DNA of 64,000 nt from Planctomycetia bacterium (GCA_005790545.1 SXUL01000077.1:1-64000), one strand, 5' to 3'. Counted from the stretch's first letter, positions 44,950 to 54,463 are shown. A program made the numbers and translations. The notes: generated from the sequence alone by a model not told the origin.

Positions 44950-44975
44950 GCCACGCCAGCGGAGTCCGCACCTCC

Positions 44976-45470
44976 ATGCGACAAGGCGCCTGCTTCATCG
45001 GATCATTCGATCCCCCGACCATCGGGCATCTGGATCTCGTCGCGCGGTCAGCGCGGATCTTCGGGCACATCGTGGTCGGTGTCGGCCGGAATGCCGGCAA
45101 GACCCCTCTGTTCACACCCGAGGAGCGTGTCGCGTTCCTGCGGCTTGCGCTCGAACCCTTCGGCAGCGCCGTTGAAGTTGCGATCTGCGATGGCCTCGCG
45201 ACCGATTTCTGCCGCCGCCAGGGCCTGCGCGTGCTTGTGCGCGGGGTACGCAATGTCGCGGACTTCGAGGGCGAATCCGACATGGCAGCCACCAACCGCG
45301 AACTCGCTCCGGACATCGACACGGTGGTCCTCTATCCGGCGCGCGCTCACGCGCATGTGTCCAGCCGCTTGATGCGCGAGATCGCCCTCGCGGGCGGAGA
45401 TCTGTCGCGCTGGCTGACGCCCGCAGTGGCGGCCGCATTGGTGCAGAAACTGAAGGCGGGGGGCGCATGA
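44976..45470 (+). CDS. coaD: Phosphopantetheine adenylyltransferase
   Basis: Penultimate step of coenzyme A synthesis. 164 residues: GSFDPPTIGHLDLVARSARIF (TxGH nucleotidyltransferase motif), VGVGRNAGKTPLFTPEERVAFL, LVRGVRNVADFEGESDMAATNREL and the SSRLMREIALAGGD motif (ISSTxVR equivalent). Divergent from metG by 38 bp; stop overlaps the RidA-family start (ATGA). Confidence 0.94.
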   Translation: MRQGACFIGSFDPPTIGHLDLVARSARIFGHIVVGVGRNAGKTPLFTPEERVAFLRLALEPFGSAVEVAICDGLATDFCRRQGLRVLVRGVRNVADFEGESDMAATNRELAPDIDTVVLYPARAHAHVSSRLMREIALAGGDLSRWLTPAVAAALVQKLKAGGA

Positions 45471-45853
45471 CGAAGTTGCAAGCAGTCTCGACGGACAAGG
45501 CACCCAAGGCCATCGGGCCCTACTCGCAGGCGCTGATCGCAGGCCATGAAGTCTGGACCAGCGGTCAGATCGGGCTTGATCCGGTGACCGGTGAACTTGT
45601 CGCCGGTGGCACGGAAGCGGAAACGCGACGCGTGCTCGCAAACCTCGATGCGGTGCTCTCGGCCGCTGGTGTCACGCGTGCGGACGTGATCCGGTGCACG
45701 GTCTACGTGGTGGATCTCAAGGACTTCGGCCTCGTGAACGGGCTCTATGGCGAGTTCTTCGGAGAACACCGACCGGCTCGAAGCACCGTGCAGGTGGCGG
45801 CGCTGCCGAAGGGCGCAAGAGTGGAAATCGACGCGGTCGCGCGGCACTCCTGA
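45467..45853 (+). CDS. RidA family deaminase (YjgF/YER057c/UK114)
   Basis: 128 residues with KAPKAIGPYSQALIAGHEVWTSGQIGLDP, ETRRVLANLDAVLSAAG, VIRCTVYVVDLKDFGLVN and PARSTVQVAALPKGARVEIDAVA. RidA hydrolyses reactive enamine/imine intermediates from PLP enzymes; the catalytic Arg lies in PARSTVQV. Coupled to coaD by ATGA. Confidence 0.93.
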   Translation: MTKLQAVSTDKAPKAIGPYSQALIAGHEVWTSGQIGLDPVTGELVAGGTEAETRRVLANLDAVLSAAGVTRADVIRCTVYVVDLKDFGLVNGLYGEFFGEHRPARSTVQVAALPKGARVEIDAVARHS

Positions 45854-45866
45854 ACGCGGGCCGCGC

Positions 45867-47951
45867 TCAGCGCGCGCGCAGCATCCGGCGTTCAGATTCG
45901 AGTCCGCTGCGTTCCTTTTTGTCCGTCGTCCAGCGGATGCGCTCGTCCAACCAGCGGAGCGCTTCGTCGTGGCGGCCCAGAAGCGTTGTGACTTGCCGCA
46001 GGGCATCAAGGCGTTGCACGCGGGAATCTGCGCGCGGGTTCGCGTTGGCGTCGAGGAGTTCGTCGTGTATGCGTTGGAGGAGCGCCTTCGCGGCACCATG
46101 TTCGCCGAGGCGCGCGAGAATGCTCGCGCTGGCTGCCGCCGCAGCGGCCCGCGCGAGCGGGGCACGTGCGCGGCGCAAGGCCTCCTCGGCATGAACGCGC
46201 GCTGCAGAGGGGTCCCATTCCTGGAGCACCCTTGCCAACGCGAGGGACGGCAGGGGATCGAACGGACGCTGCGCTGCGAGGCCGTGCAGCGCCGCAGAGG
46301 TCTCCCGGATCTGTCGTTGCCTGGCTGAATGATCTGCAGCGGGCACGAGGCTCAGCCACCACTCGAGGGCTTGCGTATCTGCGGGGGCCAACTCGAGCGC
46401 ACGTGCGAAGGCGGTGCGGGCTTCCGCAGGGCGTTGCTCTTCCGCGAGGATTTCACCCAACACCGCATGAGCGTGGGCCAGATCCGGTTCTGCCGCGAGG
46501 ACTTCTCGCACCAGTGCTTCAGCCCGGGCGAGCTCTACTGGGCGCGCCGGAGGAGCGAATTGTGCTGCAGCCTGTTTGATCAGTTTGGCGAGGTCCAGCG
46601 TGGTTTCCCGATCGAACGGGACGCGTGCGTGGGCTGTTTCGAGGTGCGCGGTCGCCGAGCGCAGGAAATGTGTTGAAGTCTCAACATCCGCGCCGAGGAG
46701 CACGGTCTCACGGCGCTCGATGTAGGCCCGGCGACGTGCAATGGAGGCTTCGGAGGCACCTTGTTCGGACATGGCCTCGACCAGTGCCGCTTCGCTCCGC
46801 CACGCAAAGGCCTGTCGCAGAGCGAGAGGAGCTTGCATGAGGATCAGCAGCAGGGGCAGGGCGAGCTGCCAGCGCCGCGTCGTGGCTCGCGGCACCAACA
46901 GCAATGCAGCTCCGGCGAGAGGAAGCGCGAGGAACCGTTCGGCAAAGGTCTCGCCGGTGCGGGTGAAGAGATTGAGGACAGGGAGCAGGGGCAACAGAAA
47001 GAGCAGGGCCGCCAGTCGGTGCGCATCCGAGCGGCGGGTCGCCCGCAGCAGCAGTTTGAGAGTGAACACTGCTGCCAACAGGGAGAGAAAGAGCGGTTCC
47101 GGTGCCGGTGGGTCGTAGTCGTTGTTGAGGCGGAAGGGCCACAGCACCAGCGCGCCATAGTCGCCGAGCCACTGGAAGGCGAAGAGCGCGCGCTCGACGA
47201 GTCCATGTTCGCGCAAGACACACAGCACCCCCGCAGGCCCGAAAGCACCGAGCACGTGCCAACGCAGGGCGAGGCAGAGTCCAGCCACCGCCAGAGCAAA
47301 CCCCGTGCGGATGAGTTTCTCCCGTCGCGATCCGGGGAGGAACCAGAGGAGCAGCGGGAGCATGAAACCCTGCTCCTTCGCGAGGATGCAGAGCGCCGTT
47401 CCCAGTCCGGCTGCGCCAACGGAGCACCAGAGCCGCGTGGAGCGTGCGCTCGCCACGAGCGTGGTCAGGGCTGCGACCACCAGCAGGCACTCCGCGCGTC
47501 CGCTGATCCAGCACACGGACTCCGCGCGCACGGCCGCAACCGCGAAGAACGTGCCCGCGACGGAGGCTTCGAGGCGCGACCATCCGAGGCTCTTCGCAAG
47601 TTCTGCGAGGAGCAGCGCGGCGAGCGCAACAAGCAGGAGATTCGTGATGTGCGGCACGAGCGGGTCGGGAATCTCCCGGCCGAGCATGGCGGCGAGGCAC
47701 TGGTCCGCGCGGAGCGAGAGTGTGGTCAAGGGGCGCCACAGACCGAGGTCGGCCTGCGCAGGGAAAGACCCCAGCAGTACTTCCGCGATGGGCGTCGGCG
47801 ACACCACCGCCGGGTTCTCGACAACGTAGGGGATGTCGTCGCGGATGAACCCCCCGGAGAGGCATGGCCACCACACCACCCAGACGGCGAGTGCGGGCAT
47901 GGCCAACAGGAGTGCGGTGCGGAAGCTCGTTCTCTTCACGGTCCGCAGCAT
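45867..47951 (-). CDS. Multi-pass membrane protein with C-terminal TPR repeats (TMTC-like)
   Basis: From ATG 47951 the protein has 694 residues. About eleven membrane helices fill residues 10-400. GGFIRDDIPYVVENP and LWRPLTTLSLRADQCL resemble the GT-C-type TMTC/O-mannosyltransferase-like membrane module (Asp after the first helix, WRPL segment). Tetratricopeptide units follow (LAHAHAVLGEILAEEQRPAEARTAFARALELAPAD, GRHDEALRWLDERI). A GTG four codons in (47939) would sit close to the predicted transcription start and cannot be excluded; an ATG at 47963 overlaps the divergent gene. Confidence 0.7.
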   Translation of the reverse strand: MLRTVKRTSFRTALLLAMPALAVWVVWWPCLSGGFIRDDIPYVVENPAVVSPTPIAEVLLGSFPAQADLGLWRPLTTLSLRADQCLAAMLGREIPDPLVPHITNLLLVALAALLLAELAKSLGWSRLEASVAGTFFAVAAVRAESVCWISGRAECLLVVAALTTLVASARSTRLWCSVGAAGLGTALCILAKEQGFMLPLLLWFLPGSRREKLIRTGFALAVAGLCLALRWHVLGAFGPAGVLCVLREHGLVERALFAFQWLGDYGALVLWPFRLNNDYDPPAPEPLFLSLLAAVFTLKLLLRATRRSDAHRLAALLFLLPLLPVLNLFTRTGETFAERFLALPLAGAALLLVPRATTRRWQLALPLLLILMQAPLALRQAFAWRSEAALVEAMSEQGASEASIARRRAYIERRETVLLGADVETSTHFLRSATAHLETAHARVPFDRETTLDLAKLIKQAAAQFAPPARPVELARAEALVREVLAAEPDLAHAHAVLGEILAEEQRPAEARTAFARALELAPADTQALEWWLSLVPAADHSARQRQIRETSAALHGLAAQRPFDPLPSLALARVLQEWDPSAARVHAEEALRRARAPLARAAAAAASASILARLGEHGAAKALLQRIHDELLDANANPRADSRVQRLDALRQVTTLLGRHDEALRWLDERIRWTTDKKERSGLESERRMLRAR

Positions 47952-47955
47952 AATG
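47949..47955. promoter_or_regulatory. Nearly palindromic shared -10 for two divergent genes
   Basis: CATAAT (plus, 47949-47954) ends 7 nt before ATG 47962. Read on the minus strand the same bases give CATTAT (47955-47950), which would start transcription near 47942, about 3 nt before GTG 47939. The two start codons in use are only about 10-25 bp apart, so the signals must overlap. Confidence 0.4.
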
Positions 47956-47961
47956 GGGGCC

Positions 47962-48969
47962 ATGCGGCGTTGTCCGAAGTGTGCGGCAGATCTTCGTCGC
48001 GAAGCACGACGCTGTCCGCTGTGCGGCACGGCTCTGGCCGTGGCTGCGCTCATCCCCGCAGCGCACCCGCAGCCGATCCTCGACCCCGAACTCGAACTCT
48101 TTGAGCGCGACGACGGGCTGTTGACCTGCCTGTCCTGTTTGCGCGAGCACCGCGAGGATGCACGGCGCTGCCGCCTCTGTGCCAGCCCCCTCGTGCGCAT
48201 GTCGCGGGCTCGCTGGCGACTCGCTCTGGAATGCGAGCCGGTGGCGGATCTCAGGCGCCAGCTTCAAGAAGGCCTGCCGCGCCTGCCTGCAAGTCTCGAG
48301 TGTCTCGGAGAATTCATGGATCCGTTCGCGGCGGAGGCGGCGCAACGCGAGCTTCTGAACTTCGGCGTGCAAGCGTTCATCGGACACGATGCCATCGATC
48401 CTGCGGGGCCGCCCTTCATCACGCGTCTGTGGTCGCGCCCTGGAGATGCCGCGACGGCCCGTTATCTCACTGGCCCTCTGGAGCGCGGTGACCCGGCTTC
48501 ACCTGCAGCCGATGACGAAGGTCGCGCGCGCAGTTTTCTCAGGCACGGCAAGTGGCGGGATGCGCTGGCTCTCGCGACGCGCGAGCCGCGCCGTGAGGCT
48601 CTTGCGCCCATCGCGGCGGAGGCGCTCTTGAAGCTCGGGCGCCCTGCCGAAGCGGCGCGTGCGCTCGCGGCCGACATCCCGGGAGCAGGTGCCGCCGTGC
48701 AGGCTGAGCGCTATTTCCAGCGTGCGCTTCACCATGCGCTCAGCGGTGCCGCGGCTCTGGCTCTCGCCGATCTCCATGCGGCGGCAGCTCTCGCGCCATA
48801 CCGGCTGGCGATAGCTCAGGCGCGCGTCGAGTTGTTGCGGGAACGCGGTTCAAGCGAAGATCTCCGCGCCGCGCTGGCCGTCATGAAGGCCATCTCTCCG
48901 GCGGCGCTCGGTGGGGGCGGGCCCTTTGCCGCGCTGGAGCGCAAGCTCACCGGCGGCGAGGCTCGTTAG
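47962..48969 (+). CDS. Double zinc-ribbon protein of unknown function
   Basis: 335 residues from ATG 47962. MRRCPKCAADLRREARRCPLCGTAL and a second unit LTCLSCLREHREDARRCRLCASPL each supply four cysteines, typical rubredoxin-like zinc ribbons. The central region (CEPVADLRRQLQEGL...DPFAAEAAQRELLNFGVQAFI) resembles the DUF2007-type signal-transducing domain (an LxxEGIxAxI module) in outline. The C terminus is TPR-like helix (GKWRDALALATREP...LKLGRPAEAARALAAD). Function unknown. Stop overlaps the last bases of the downstream convergent ABC gene. Confidence 0.6.
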   Translation: MRRCPKCAADLRREARRCPLCGTALAVAALIPAAHPQPILDPELELFERDDGLLTCLSCLREHREDARRCRLCASPLVRMSRARWRLALECEPVADLRRQLQEGLPRLPASLECLGEFMDPFAAEAAQRELLNFGVQAFIGHDAIDPAGPPFITRLWSRPGDAATARYLTGPLERGDPASPAADDEGRARSFLRHGKWRDALALATREPRREALAPIAAEALLKLGRPAEAARALAADIPGAGAAVQAERYFQRALHHALSGAAALALADLHAAAALAPYRLAIAQARVELLRERGSSEDLRAALAVMKAISPAALGGGGPFAALERKLTGGEAR

Positions 48970-49892
48970 ACGAGAAAACACGCAGCCGAGCGCTCAGCGC
49001 GCGTCGTGAGCAGAGGCACGCTCGCTCTGCAAGCGGCAACGGCGACCGAGCAACGCGTTGCATAGGCGCAGCCGCTGCTGGCGAGAGGTTCCTCGTGCGG
49101 GATGCTCTGCACGGCCGCGCGTGCGGCACGTGGCTCAGGTGGCAACACGCGCGAGAGAAGTTCCCGGGCATAGGGGTGGAGCGGGCCTTCGAAAAACAGA
49201 TCTGCTGGTGAGTCTTCAACGATGCGTCCCTGCAGCAGCACGATGATGCGGTGAGCCAGCGTGCGCGCCACAGCGAGATCGTGTGTGACGAAGGCGAGCG
49301 CGATGCCGCGTTGGCGCTGCATCGCGAGCAGGAGCCCGAGCACCTGTGCGCGCAACGACACGTCGAGTGCGGAGACCGCTTCATCCAGCAGCAGCAACTC
49401 TGGTCCCGTGATGAAGGCCCGCGCGAGCGCCGCGCGCTGGCGCTGTCCGCCACTCAGTTCGTGCGGCCGGCGCGCGAGGAGCTCCGGCGCGAGGCCGACT
49501 TCGCGGAAGGCGGACTCGAGCACCCCGGTGGTCGCGGGCTTGCCCTGGAGGCGGAGCGGTTCGCTCAAGGCCGCACCGAAGTCCAGCCGCGGATCGAAGG
49601 CAGCGAGCGCATCCTGGAACACCATGCCGAAGTGTCGGCGCTGTGCGCGGACCAGCGCTGGAGAGGCGCGGGCAGGTTCGAACGAGGGTTGCTCGAAGTG
49701 CCACAGGAGAGTGCCGCTGTCCAACGGTTGCAGAGCGGAGAGCGTGCGCAGCAGCGTGGATTTCCCTGAACCGGACTCGCCCACCAGCAGGAGGGCTTCG
49801 CCCGGACGCACTTCATAATCCACCTCACGCAAGGCCTGGACACCTGTCGCGAAACGGACACTTGCGCGTTGCAGTGTGAGCAGCGCACTCAT
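48966..49892 (-). CDS. Oligopeptide ABC transporter ATPase, OppF/DppF type
   Basis: 308 residues: Walker A GESGSGKST (about 38-46), signature LSGGQRQRAALARA, Walker B ELLLLDEAVSALD, H-loop FVTHDL, and a C-terminal oligo_HPY-like region (EGPLHPYARELLSRVLPPEP) with CAYATRCSVAVAAC. Last gene of the minus-strand peptide operon; start overlaps the stop of the OppD-type gene (ATGA). Confidence 0.92.
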   Translation of the reverse strand: MSALLTLQRASVRFATGVQALREVDYEVRPGEALLLVGESGSGKSTLLRTLSALQPLDSGTLLWHFEQPSFEPARASPALVRAQRRHFGMVFQDALAAFDPRLDFGAALSEPLRLQGKPATTGVLESAFREVGLAPELLARRPHELSGGQRQRAALARAFITGPELLLLDEAVSALDVSLRAQVLGLLLAMQRQRGIALAFVTHDLAVARTLAHRIIVLLQGRIVEDSPADLFFEGPLHPYARELLSRVLPPEPRAARAAVQSIPHEEPLASSGCAYATRCSVAVAACRASVPLLTTRAERSAACFLV

Positions 49893-50857
49893 GTATCACG
49901 CTCCGTGACCGGACATGCGGCACTCCATCCTCGGCTGCATTCCGAGAGCACAGGTTCGGCCCGGGAACATGTGTCGATAGCGCGCGGGCAGCGCGGGTGG
50001 AACGGGCAACCGGGCGGCAAGGCTCCGGCCAGTGGTGGTTGTCCTGGAATGCAACCCGGCGCGGTGCGTGGTGGAGCAGTGACGCGCGGCACCGCCGTTC
50101 GCAGCGCTCTCGTATACGGGTGGCGCGGGGATTGCAGCACCGCCTCGACCGGGCCTTCCTCCACTACGCGGCCCGCATACATCACCGCCACCCGATCAGC
50201 AGCTGCCGCCACGACGCCGAGATCGTGGGAGATGAGCAGCAGTCCGAGGCCGCGCGTCCGGCAGAGTTCGCGGAGCAGCGCGAGCACCTTGGCTTGCACG
50301 GTCACATCGAGGGCCGTGGTGGGCTCGTCGGCGATGAGGAGCTTCGGGTCCGCGGCCAGAGCCAGCGCGATGGCTACGCGCTGGCGCAGTCCGCCGGAAA
50401 GTTCATGTGGAAAGGCCCGCGCACGGCGCGGCGCGTCATCGAGGCCCACCTCGGCGAAGAGCTCAAGGCTGCGCTGCTCCGCCTCCTTCCGGGTACAGCG
50501 CCGGTGATGCCGCACCACGGCGGCCACAGCCGCACCCACGCGCGTCGCGGGATGCAGCGCACTTTGCGGATCCTGAAAGACCATGCCCGCACGCGAGCCC
50601 CGGATGTGCGTCGCTCCGCGCCCGCCATCTGCGAGCACGTCCATGCCGTCGATGAGGACACGGCCTTCCACACGCGCGCGCGGTGTGAGGCCGAGACAGG
50701 CGAGGGCTGTCATGGATTTCCCGCTGCCGGATTCACCCACGAGTGCGAGGGTGCTGGCAGGTTCGAGAAAGAGACTGACGCCGCGTACGACCGTCAAAGG
50801 CCCGCGTGCGCCGAGCAGTGTCACCTGCAGGTCCGCGACGTCGAGGAGTGCGCTCAT
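49889..50857 (-). CDS. Oligopeptide ABC transporter ATPase, OppD/DppD type
   Basis: 322 residues: Walker A GESGSGKSM, signature HELSGGLRQRVAIALALA, Walker B KLLIADEPTTALDVTVQ, H-loop ISHDL. The C-terminal oligo_HPY domain (SPRHPYTRALRTAVPR) and the cysteine set CPFHPRCPRAIDTC of iron-sulfur-bearing OppD/DppD are complete. Coupled both ways by ATGA overlaps. Confidence 0.93.
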   Translation of the reverse strand: MSALLDVADLQVTLLGARGPLTVVRGVSLFLEPASTLALVGESGSGKSMTALACLGLTPRARVEGRVLIDGMDVLADGGRGATHIRGSRAGMVFQDPQSALHPATRVGAAVAAVVRHHRRCTRKEAEQRSLELFAEVGLDDAPRRARAFPHELSGGLRQRVAIALALAADPKLLIADEPTTALDVTVQAKVLALLRELCRTRGLGLLLISHDLGVVAAAADRVAVMYAGRVVEEGPVEAVLQSPRHPYTRALRTAVPRVTAPPRTAPGCIPGQPPLAGALPPGCPFHPRCPRAIDTCSRAEPVLSECSRGWSAACPVTERDT

Positions 50858-51780
50858 GCCGTCTCTCCCTGACGTGGGGCGAGGCGTTTCCTCAGGGCTT
50901 CACCGGCGTGGTTGAAGAAGAGCAGTGTGCCCGTGAGCGCGAGAGCGGGAACGAGAATGAGCCACCAGCTCATGTGCACGGCGGTGAGCGCATCGTGTCC
51001 CTGACGCAGCAGGACGCCCCAGCTCACCCCCGGCGCTTCGACGCCGAGTCCGAGGAACGAGAGAAAAGACTCCAGCATCAGCACGCGCGGGACAGTCAGG
51101 GTCCACGCCGAGATGGCAACGGGCAGGCTGTTCGGGACGATGTGCACCCGCAGGATCGTGCTTTCGCGCGCACCGGCGAGGCGCGCAGCTTCCACGAAGG
51201 TCGCACCGCGGAGTCGCAGGACATCGGCGCGCACAATGCGTGCTGCAGGAATCCATGAAACAGCGGCGGTGATGCCGAGCAGAGCAAGCGACGGGTCGAG
51301 CAGCGTGTCGGGATGCGCGGTCCGCCATGTGCGCAGCAAGCCCACGGCGAAGATCACCATGAAGATGAGAGGGAGTGCGCCGAAGATGTCGGTGCCGCGC
51401 ATGAGCAGCATGTCCACGCGGCCACCGAGGAAGCCGGCGCTCGATCCCACGAGGACTCCGATGCAAAGCGCCGCGACGCTGGCCACGAGGGCGACAAGGA
51501 GCGATTCTTGGGCGCCGAAGAGGGTGCGCGACAGCACGCAGCGACCGAGGGCGTCACGGCCACAGAGGGGTGACAGTTCGCGTGCACCGAAGATCGTCGC
51601 GCGCAGGCGCGCGGCAAACCCCACCGCCGCGAGTGCGCTTCCCTCATGGAACAGAGGCGTGACGGAAGGCGCTTCAAGGGCGAGTTCGGGATGTACGCGT
51701 GCAGGATCGGCCAGCGGCAGAAGAGGAACCGCCACGGTGCCGAGGCAGAGCAGAGCGGCGAGGGTCGCGGCAAGTTTCAA
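50854..51780 (-). CDS. Oligopeptide ABC transporter permease, OppC/DppC type
   Basis: 308 residues with an N-terminal helix, the LCGRDALGRCVLSRTLFGAQESLLVALVA entry segment of OppC-type proteins, about five more helices and the EAA loop (FVEAARLAGARESTILRVHIVPN). C-terminal helix WWLILVPALALTGTLLFFN. ATGA overlap with both neighbours. Confidence 0.92.
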   Translation of the reverse strand: MKLAATLAALLCLGTVAVPLLPLADPARVHPELALEAPSVTPLFHEGSALAAVGFAARLRATIFGARELSPLCGRDALGRCVLSRTLFGAQESLLVALVASVAALCIGVLVGSSAGFLGGRVDMLLMRGTDIFGALPLIFMVIFAVGLLRTWRTAHPDTLLDPSLALLGITAAVSWIPAARIVRADVLRLRGATFVEAARLAGARESTILRVHIVPNSLPVAISAWTLTVPRVLMLESFLSFLGLGVEAPGVSWGVLLRQGHDALTAVHMSWWLILVPALALTGTLLFFNHAGEALRKRLAPRQGETA

Positions 51781-52781
51781 GTGCCCTCCGTTCTCGGGTC
51801 AAGCAAGGGCAGGACGAGGTCCGCCGCCCAATTGCAGAGTGCGGCCATGGCCGTGTAGAGCGTGACGAGTCCGAGTGCGAGTGTGAAGTCGCGGTTGAGG
51901 GCGCTCTCGACGAAGTGCGCACCGAGGCCCGGAATGGCGAACATCTGCTCGATCACGAGCGAGCCGGTAAGCACGCCGGCGGCGGCCTGACCAAGGAAGG
52001 CCACGACCGGCACGAGGGCGAGCCGCAGTGCGCTCCTCAGAATCAATCGCTCGGGCAGACCGGCTGCGCGCAGCGTGCGCGGCCATTCAGAGGCGAGCGC
52101 TTCCAGCATGGCCGTGCGCACGAGGCGCGCGACTTGCGCGGCGAAAGGCAGGCCGAGGGCGAGGGATGGCAACAGCAAGGCTGCTGGCGTCTCAAGGCCT
52201 GCCGCAGGAAGGAGCTTCCACCAGAGAACGAAAGGGAGCAGCAGCAAGGCTGCCAGCACGAACCCCGGCAGGGCTTGGATCAGTGCGATCAGGATGCCGA
52301 GCCCGCGATCCACGCATCCGCCCGCGCGCGCGGCGGCGAGGACACCGAGAGGCACACCAAGCAGCAGCATCCAGAAGATGGCGGTGGCTCCGAGGAGGAG
52401 CGAGGCCGGCAGACCTTCCTGGATCACATCTGCGACGCTGTGATCACGATGCGCCAGGGAGGGCCCGAAGTCGCAGCGTGCGAGCCCGGCCACGGCCGCG
52501 ACCCACTGCCGGGCGAGAGGCTGGTCGAGTCCGAAGCGCGCTTCGAGTGCCTGGCGCGTCGCGGGCGCGAGCGGGCGTTCAGCATCAAAGGGGCCGCCCG
52601 GCACGGCATGCACCAGCAGGAAGGCGAGCCCATGCACCGTGAGCACGATGAGCGGCAACCAGGCCACCCGTCGCAGGGCTGCAGCGCTGCGCCGCGAGCC
52701 CTTGCGTGTGGCCCGTCCTGCCGCAACGAAAAGTGCCACAGGCAGCAGCACGAAGAGGAAGAGCGCCGACAGAATGTCCAT
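51777..52781 (-). CDS. Oligopeptide ABC transporter permease, OppB/DppB type
   Basis: 334 residues. It shows TM1, LEARFGLDQPLARQWVAAVAGLARCDFGPSLAHRDHSVADVIQEGLPASL, the typical periplasmic link of normal length, then helices and the EAA loop (MLEALASEWPRTLRAAGLPERLILRSALR). LVIEQMFAIPGLGAHFVESALNRD is the conserved C-terminal motif. Start overlaps the stop of the binding protein by one base. Confidence 0.92.
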   Translation of the reverse strand: MDILSALFLFVLLPVALFVAAGRATRKGSRRSAAALRRVAWLPLIVLTVHGLAFLLVHAVPGGPFDAERPLAPATRQALEARFGLDQPLARQWVAAVAGLARCDFGPSLAHRDHSVADVIQEGLPASLLLGATAIFWMLLLGVPLGVLAAARAGGCVDRGLGILIALIQALPGFVLAALLLLPFVLWWKLLPAAGLETPAALLLPSLALGLPFAAQVARLVRTAMLEALASEWPRTLRAAGLPERLILRSALRLALVPVVAFLGQAAAGVLTGSLVIEQMFAIPGLGAHFVESALNRDFTLALGLVTLYTAMAALCNWAADLVLPLLDPRTEGT

Positions 52782-54361
52782 CAGCGCTGCACCTCAAGAT
52801 GCGCGGGGTTCATCCATTCGAGAGGGTTCTCAGAGAAACCGCGCACGCGCGGATTCACAAGCGTCCTGCTCACGAGATGAAAGAGCGGGATCAGCGGGCT
52901 CTCTGCGAGCAGCAAGCTCTCCGCCGCGTGCAATTCCAGCGCACGCTCTTCATCCGTGGTGGCGCTGCGCGCGGCGGCGAGATGACTGTCGTAGGCCGCG
53001 AGCTTCCAGCCCGTGCGATTGGCCGTGGCCTCGCCAGCGAAGACTTCGAGGAAGTTGGATGCGTCGTCGAAATCGGCAATCCACGTGCTGCGAGCGAGGG
53101 TGTATTCCCCGCTGGTCATGCGTGCACGCAGGCTCTGGCCGTCGAGAGCGAGGATGCGGACCGCGAGTCCGAAATGGCGGAAGCGCTGTTGCAGCCAGTC
53201 TGCCACGACTCCGTCGAGAGGATCGGTGGAGACAAGCAGCTCAAGCAGCGGCAGTTCCTTGCGGCCGAGGGCCGCCAGTCCTTGCTGGAGCAACGCGAGG
53301 ATCTCCTCCTCGGTCGCCGCCGGAAGTTCGGGCCCCTTGAAGGTCAGAGCTCCGCAGTGCACGCCGGGCGGGGTGAAATCAGGCGCGGGGATTTCGCCGC
53401 CGCGGAGCACGGCGGCGGTCAATTCGTTGCGATCCACCATCAGGCTCAGGGCGCGCCGCACGCGGGCATCCTCGAAACCCGGAGCGCGCACATTCAGGCG
53501 CAGGAAATAGCCGGCTAGTCGCGGCGCGCGCCGCAATTCGGATCCGGGTGGCAGTTCCGGGTGCGCAAGCAGCGTTGGCACGCTGGAGAGCGGCACATCC
53601 ATGCTGATGTCAATGGCATCCGCCATGTAGAGGTTGAGCAGGGTGGCGGGGTTGGAGAGCGCGAGCCAGTCGATGCGTTCCGAGCGGACGCGGGCGGCGC
53701 CATGCCAGCGCGGGTTTCTGCACACGCGCACGCGGTCCTTCAGACGACGCTCCTCGAGCACGAAGGGACCGTTGCTCACGAAATGTCTGGCGGAGGTCCA
53801 GGCGCTGCCGTGACGCTCCACGACGTGGCGCGGTACCGGGTAGAGAGGGAATTGGGCGAGCTGCTGCAGGAAGCAGGGGTCGTTGGATTCCAGTTCGAAG
53901 CTGAGCGTCGTCGCGTTGTCGGCGCTGATGGCGACGGCTGAGAGGGGCAGCGCGCCACGCCGCGCCGCGCGGGCTCCGCGCACGCTATCCAGGAAATCCC
54001 CGAGCGGCGCCCCGGTCGCCGGGTCGAGGTAGCGCAAGAGGCTCCAGCGCAGATCCTCCGCGGTGAGCGCTCGTCCATCACTCCAGACAAGACCGGCGCG
54101 GAGGAAGAAGCGCCAACTGAGCCCGACGCGCTCCCAGCGTTCCGCCATGCCCGGGGCCGGGATTCCCCGTTCCGGATCGGGTGTCACGAGCCCTTCGAAG
54201 AGCGACGCGAGCACGCGCGCGTCCGAGACGGCTTGTGCGAGGGCGGGGTCGAGGCTCTTCAGGTCCGGGCCGTTGCCGACCACCACGTCAGCACGAGGAC
54301 TGCGCGCGCACGCGACGAGCGCGAGAAGGAGGAGAGGTGAAAGTCGGCGCGCTCCCGTCAT
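52781..54361 (-). CDS. Peptide ABC transporter substrate-binding lipoprotein
   Basis: 526 residues, family 5 solute-binding protein. Lipoprotein signal RRLSPLLLLALVACARS with Cys18. GPDLKSLDPALAQAVSDARVLASLFEGLVTPDPERG is the SBP_bac_5 N terminus; ARSTWIADFDDASNFLEVF is a typical late motif. First gene of the minus-strand operon SBP-B-C-D-F. Divergent from a second binding-protein gene across about 120 bp. Confidence 0.92.
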   Translation of the reverse strand: MTGARRLSPLLLLALVACARSPRADVVVGNGPDLKSLDPALAQAVSDARVLASLFEGLVTPDPERGIPAPGMAERWERVGLSWRFFLRAGLVWSDGRALTAEDLRWSLLRYLDPATGAPLGDFLDSVRGARAARRGALPLSAVAISADNATTLSFELESNDPCFLQQLAQFPLYPVPRHVVERHGSAWTSARHFVSNGPFVLEERRLKDRVRVCRNPRWHGAARVRSERIDWLALSNPATLLNLYMADAIDISMDVPLSSVPTLLAHPELPPGSELRRAPRLAGYFLRLNVRAPGFEDARVRRALSLMVDRNELTAAVLRGGEIPAPDFTPPGVHCGALTFKGPELPAATEEEILALLQQGLAALGRKELPLLELLVSTDPLDGVVADWLQQRFRHFGLAVRILALDGQSLRARMTSGEYTLARSTWIADFDDASNFLEVFAGEATANRTGWKLAAYDSHLAAARSATTDEERALELHAAESLLLAESPLIPLFHLVSRTLVNPRVRGFSENPLEWMNPAHLEVQR

Positions 54362-54457
54362 CGTTGGCTGCGCGCTTGCCGCAAGGGCGCGGGCTCATGT
54401 TCGCGGCGCACGGCGATGGTACAGCGCGGGAGCATCGGCCGCGACGGTGCCCATGGT

Positions 54458-54463
54458 GATAAG
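54458..54463 (+). promoter_or_regulatory. Candidate -10 for the second peptide ABC operon
   Basis: GATAAG at 54458-54463 lies 19 nt before ATG 54483 and downstream of an alternative ATG at 54453, which argues for the 54483 start. No clear -35. Confidence 0.3.

Noticed and set aside
46761-48104. 447-codon plus-strand frame opposite the TPR membrane protein
   Set aside because: Gln/Glu/Arg-rich shadow of hydrophobic codons; no start signals or domains.
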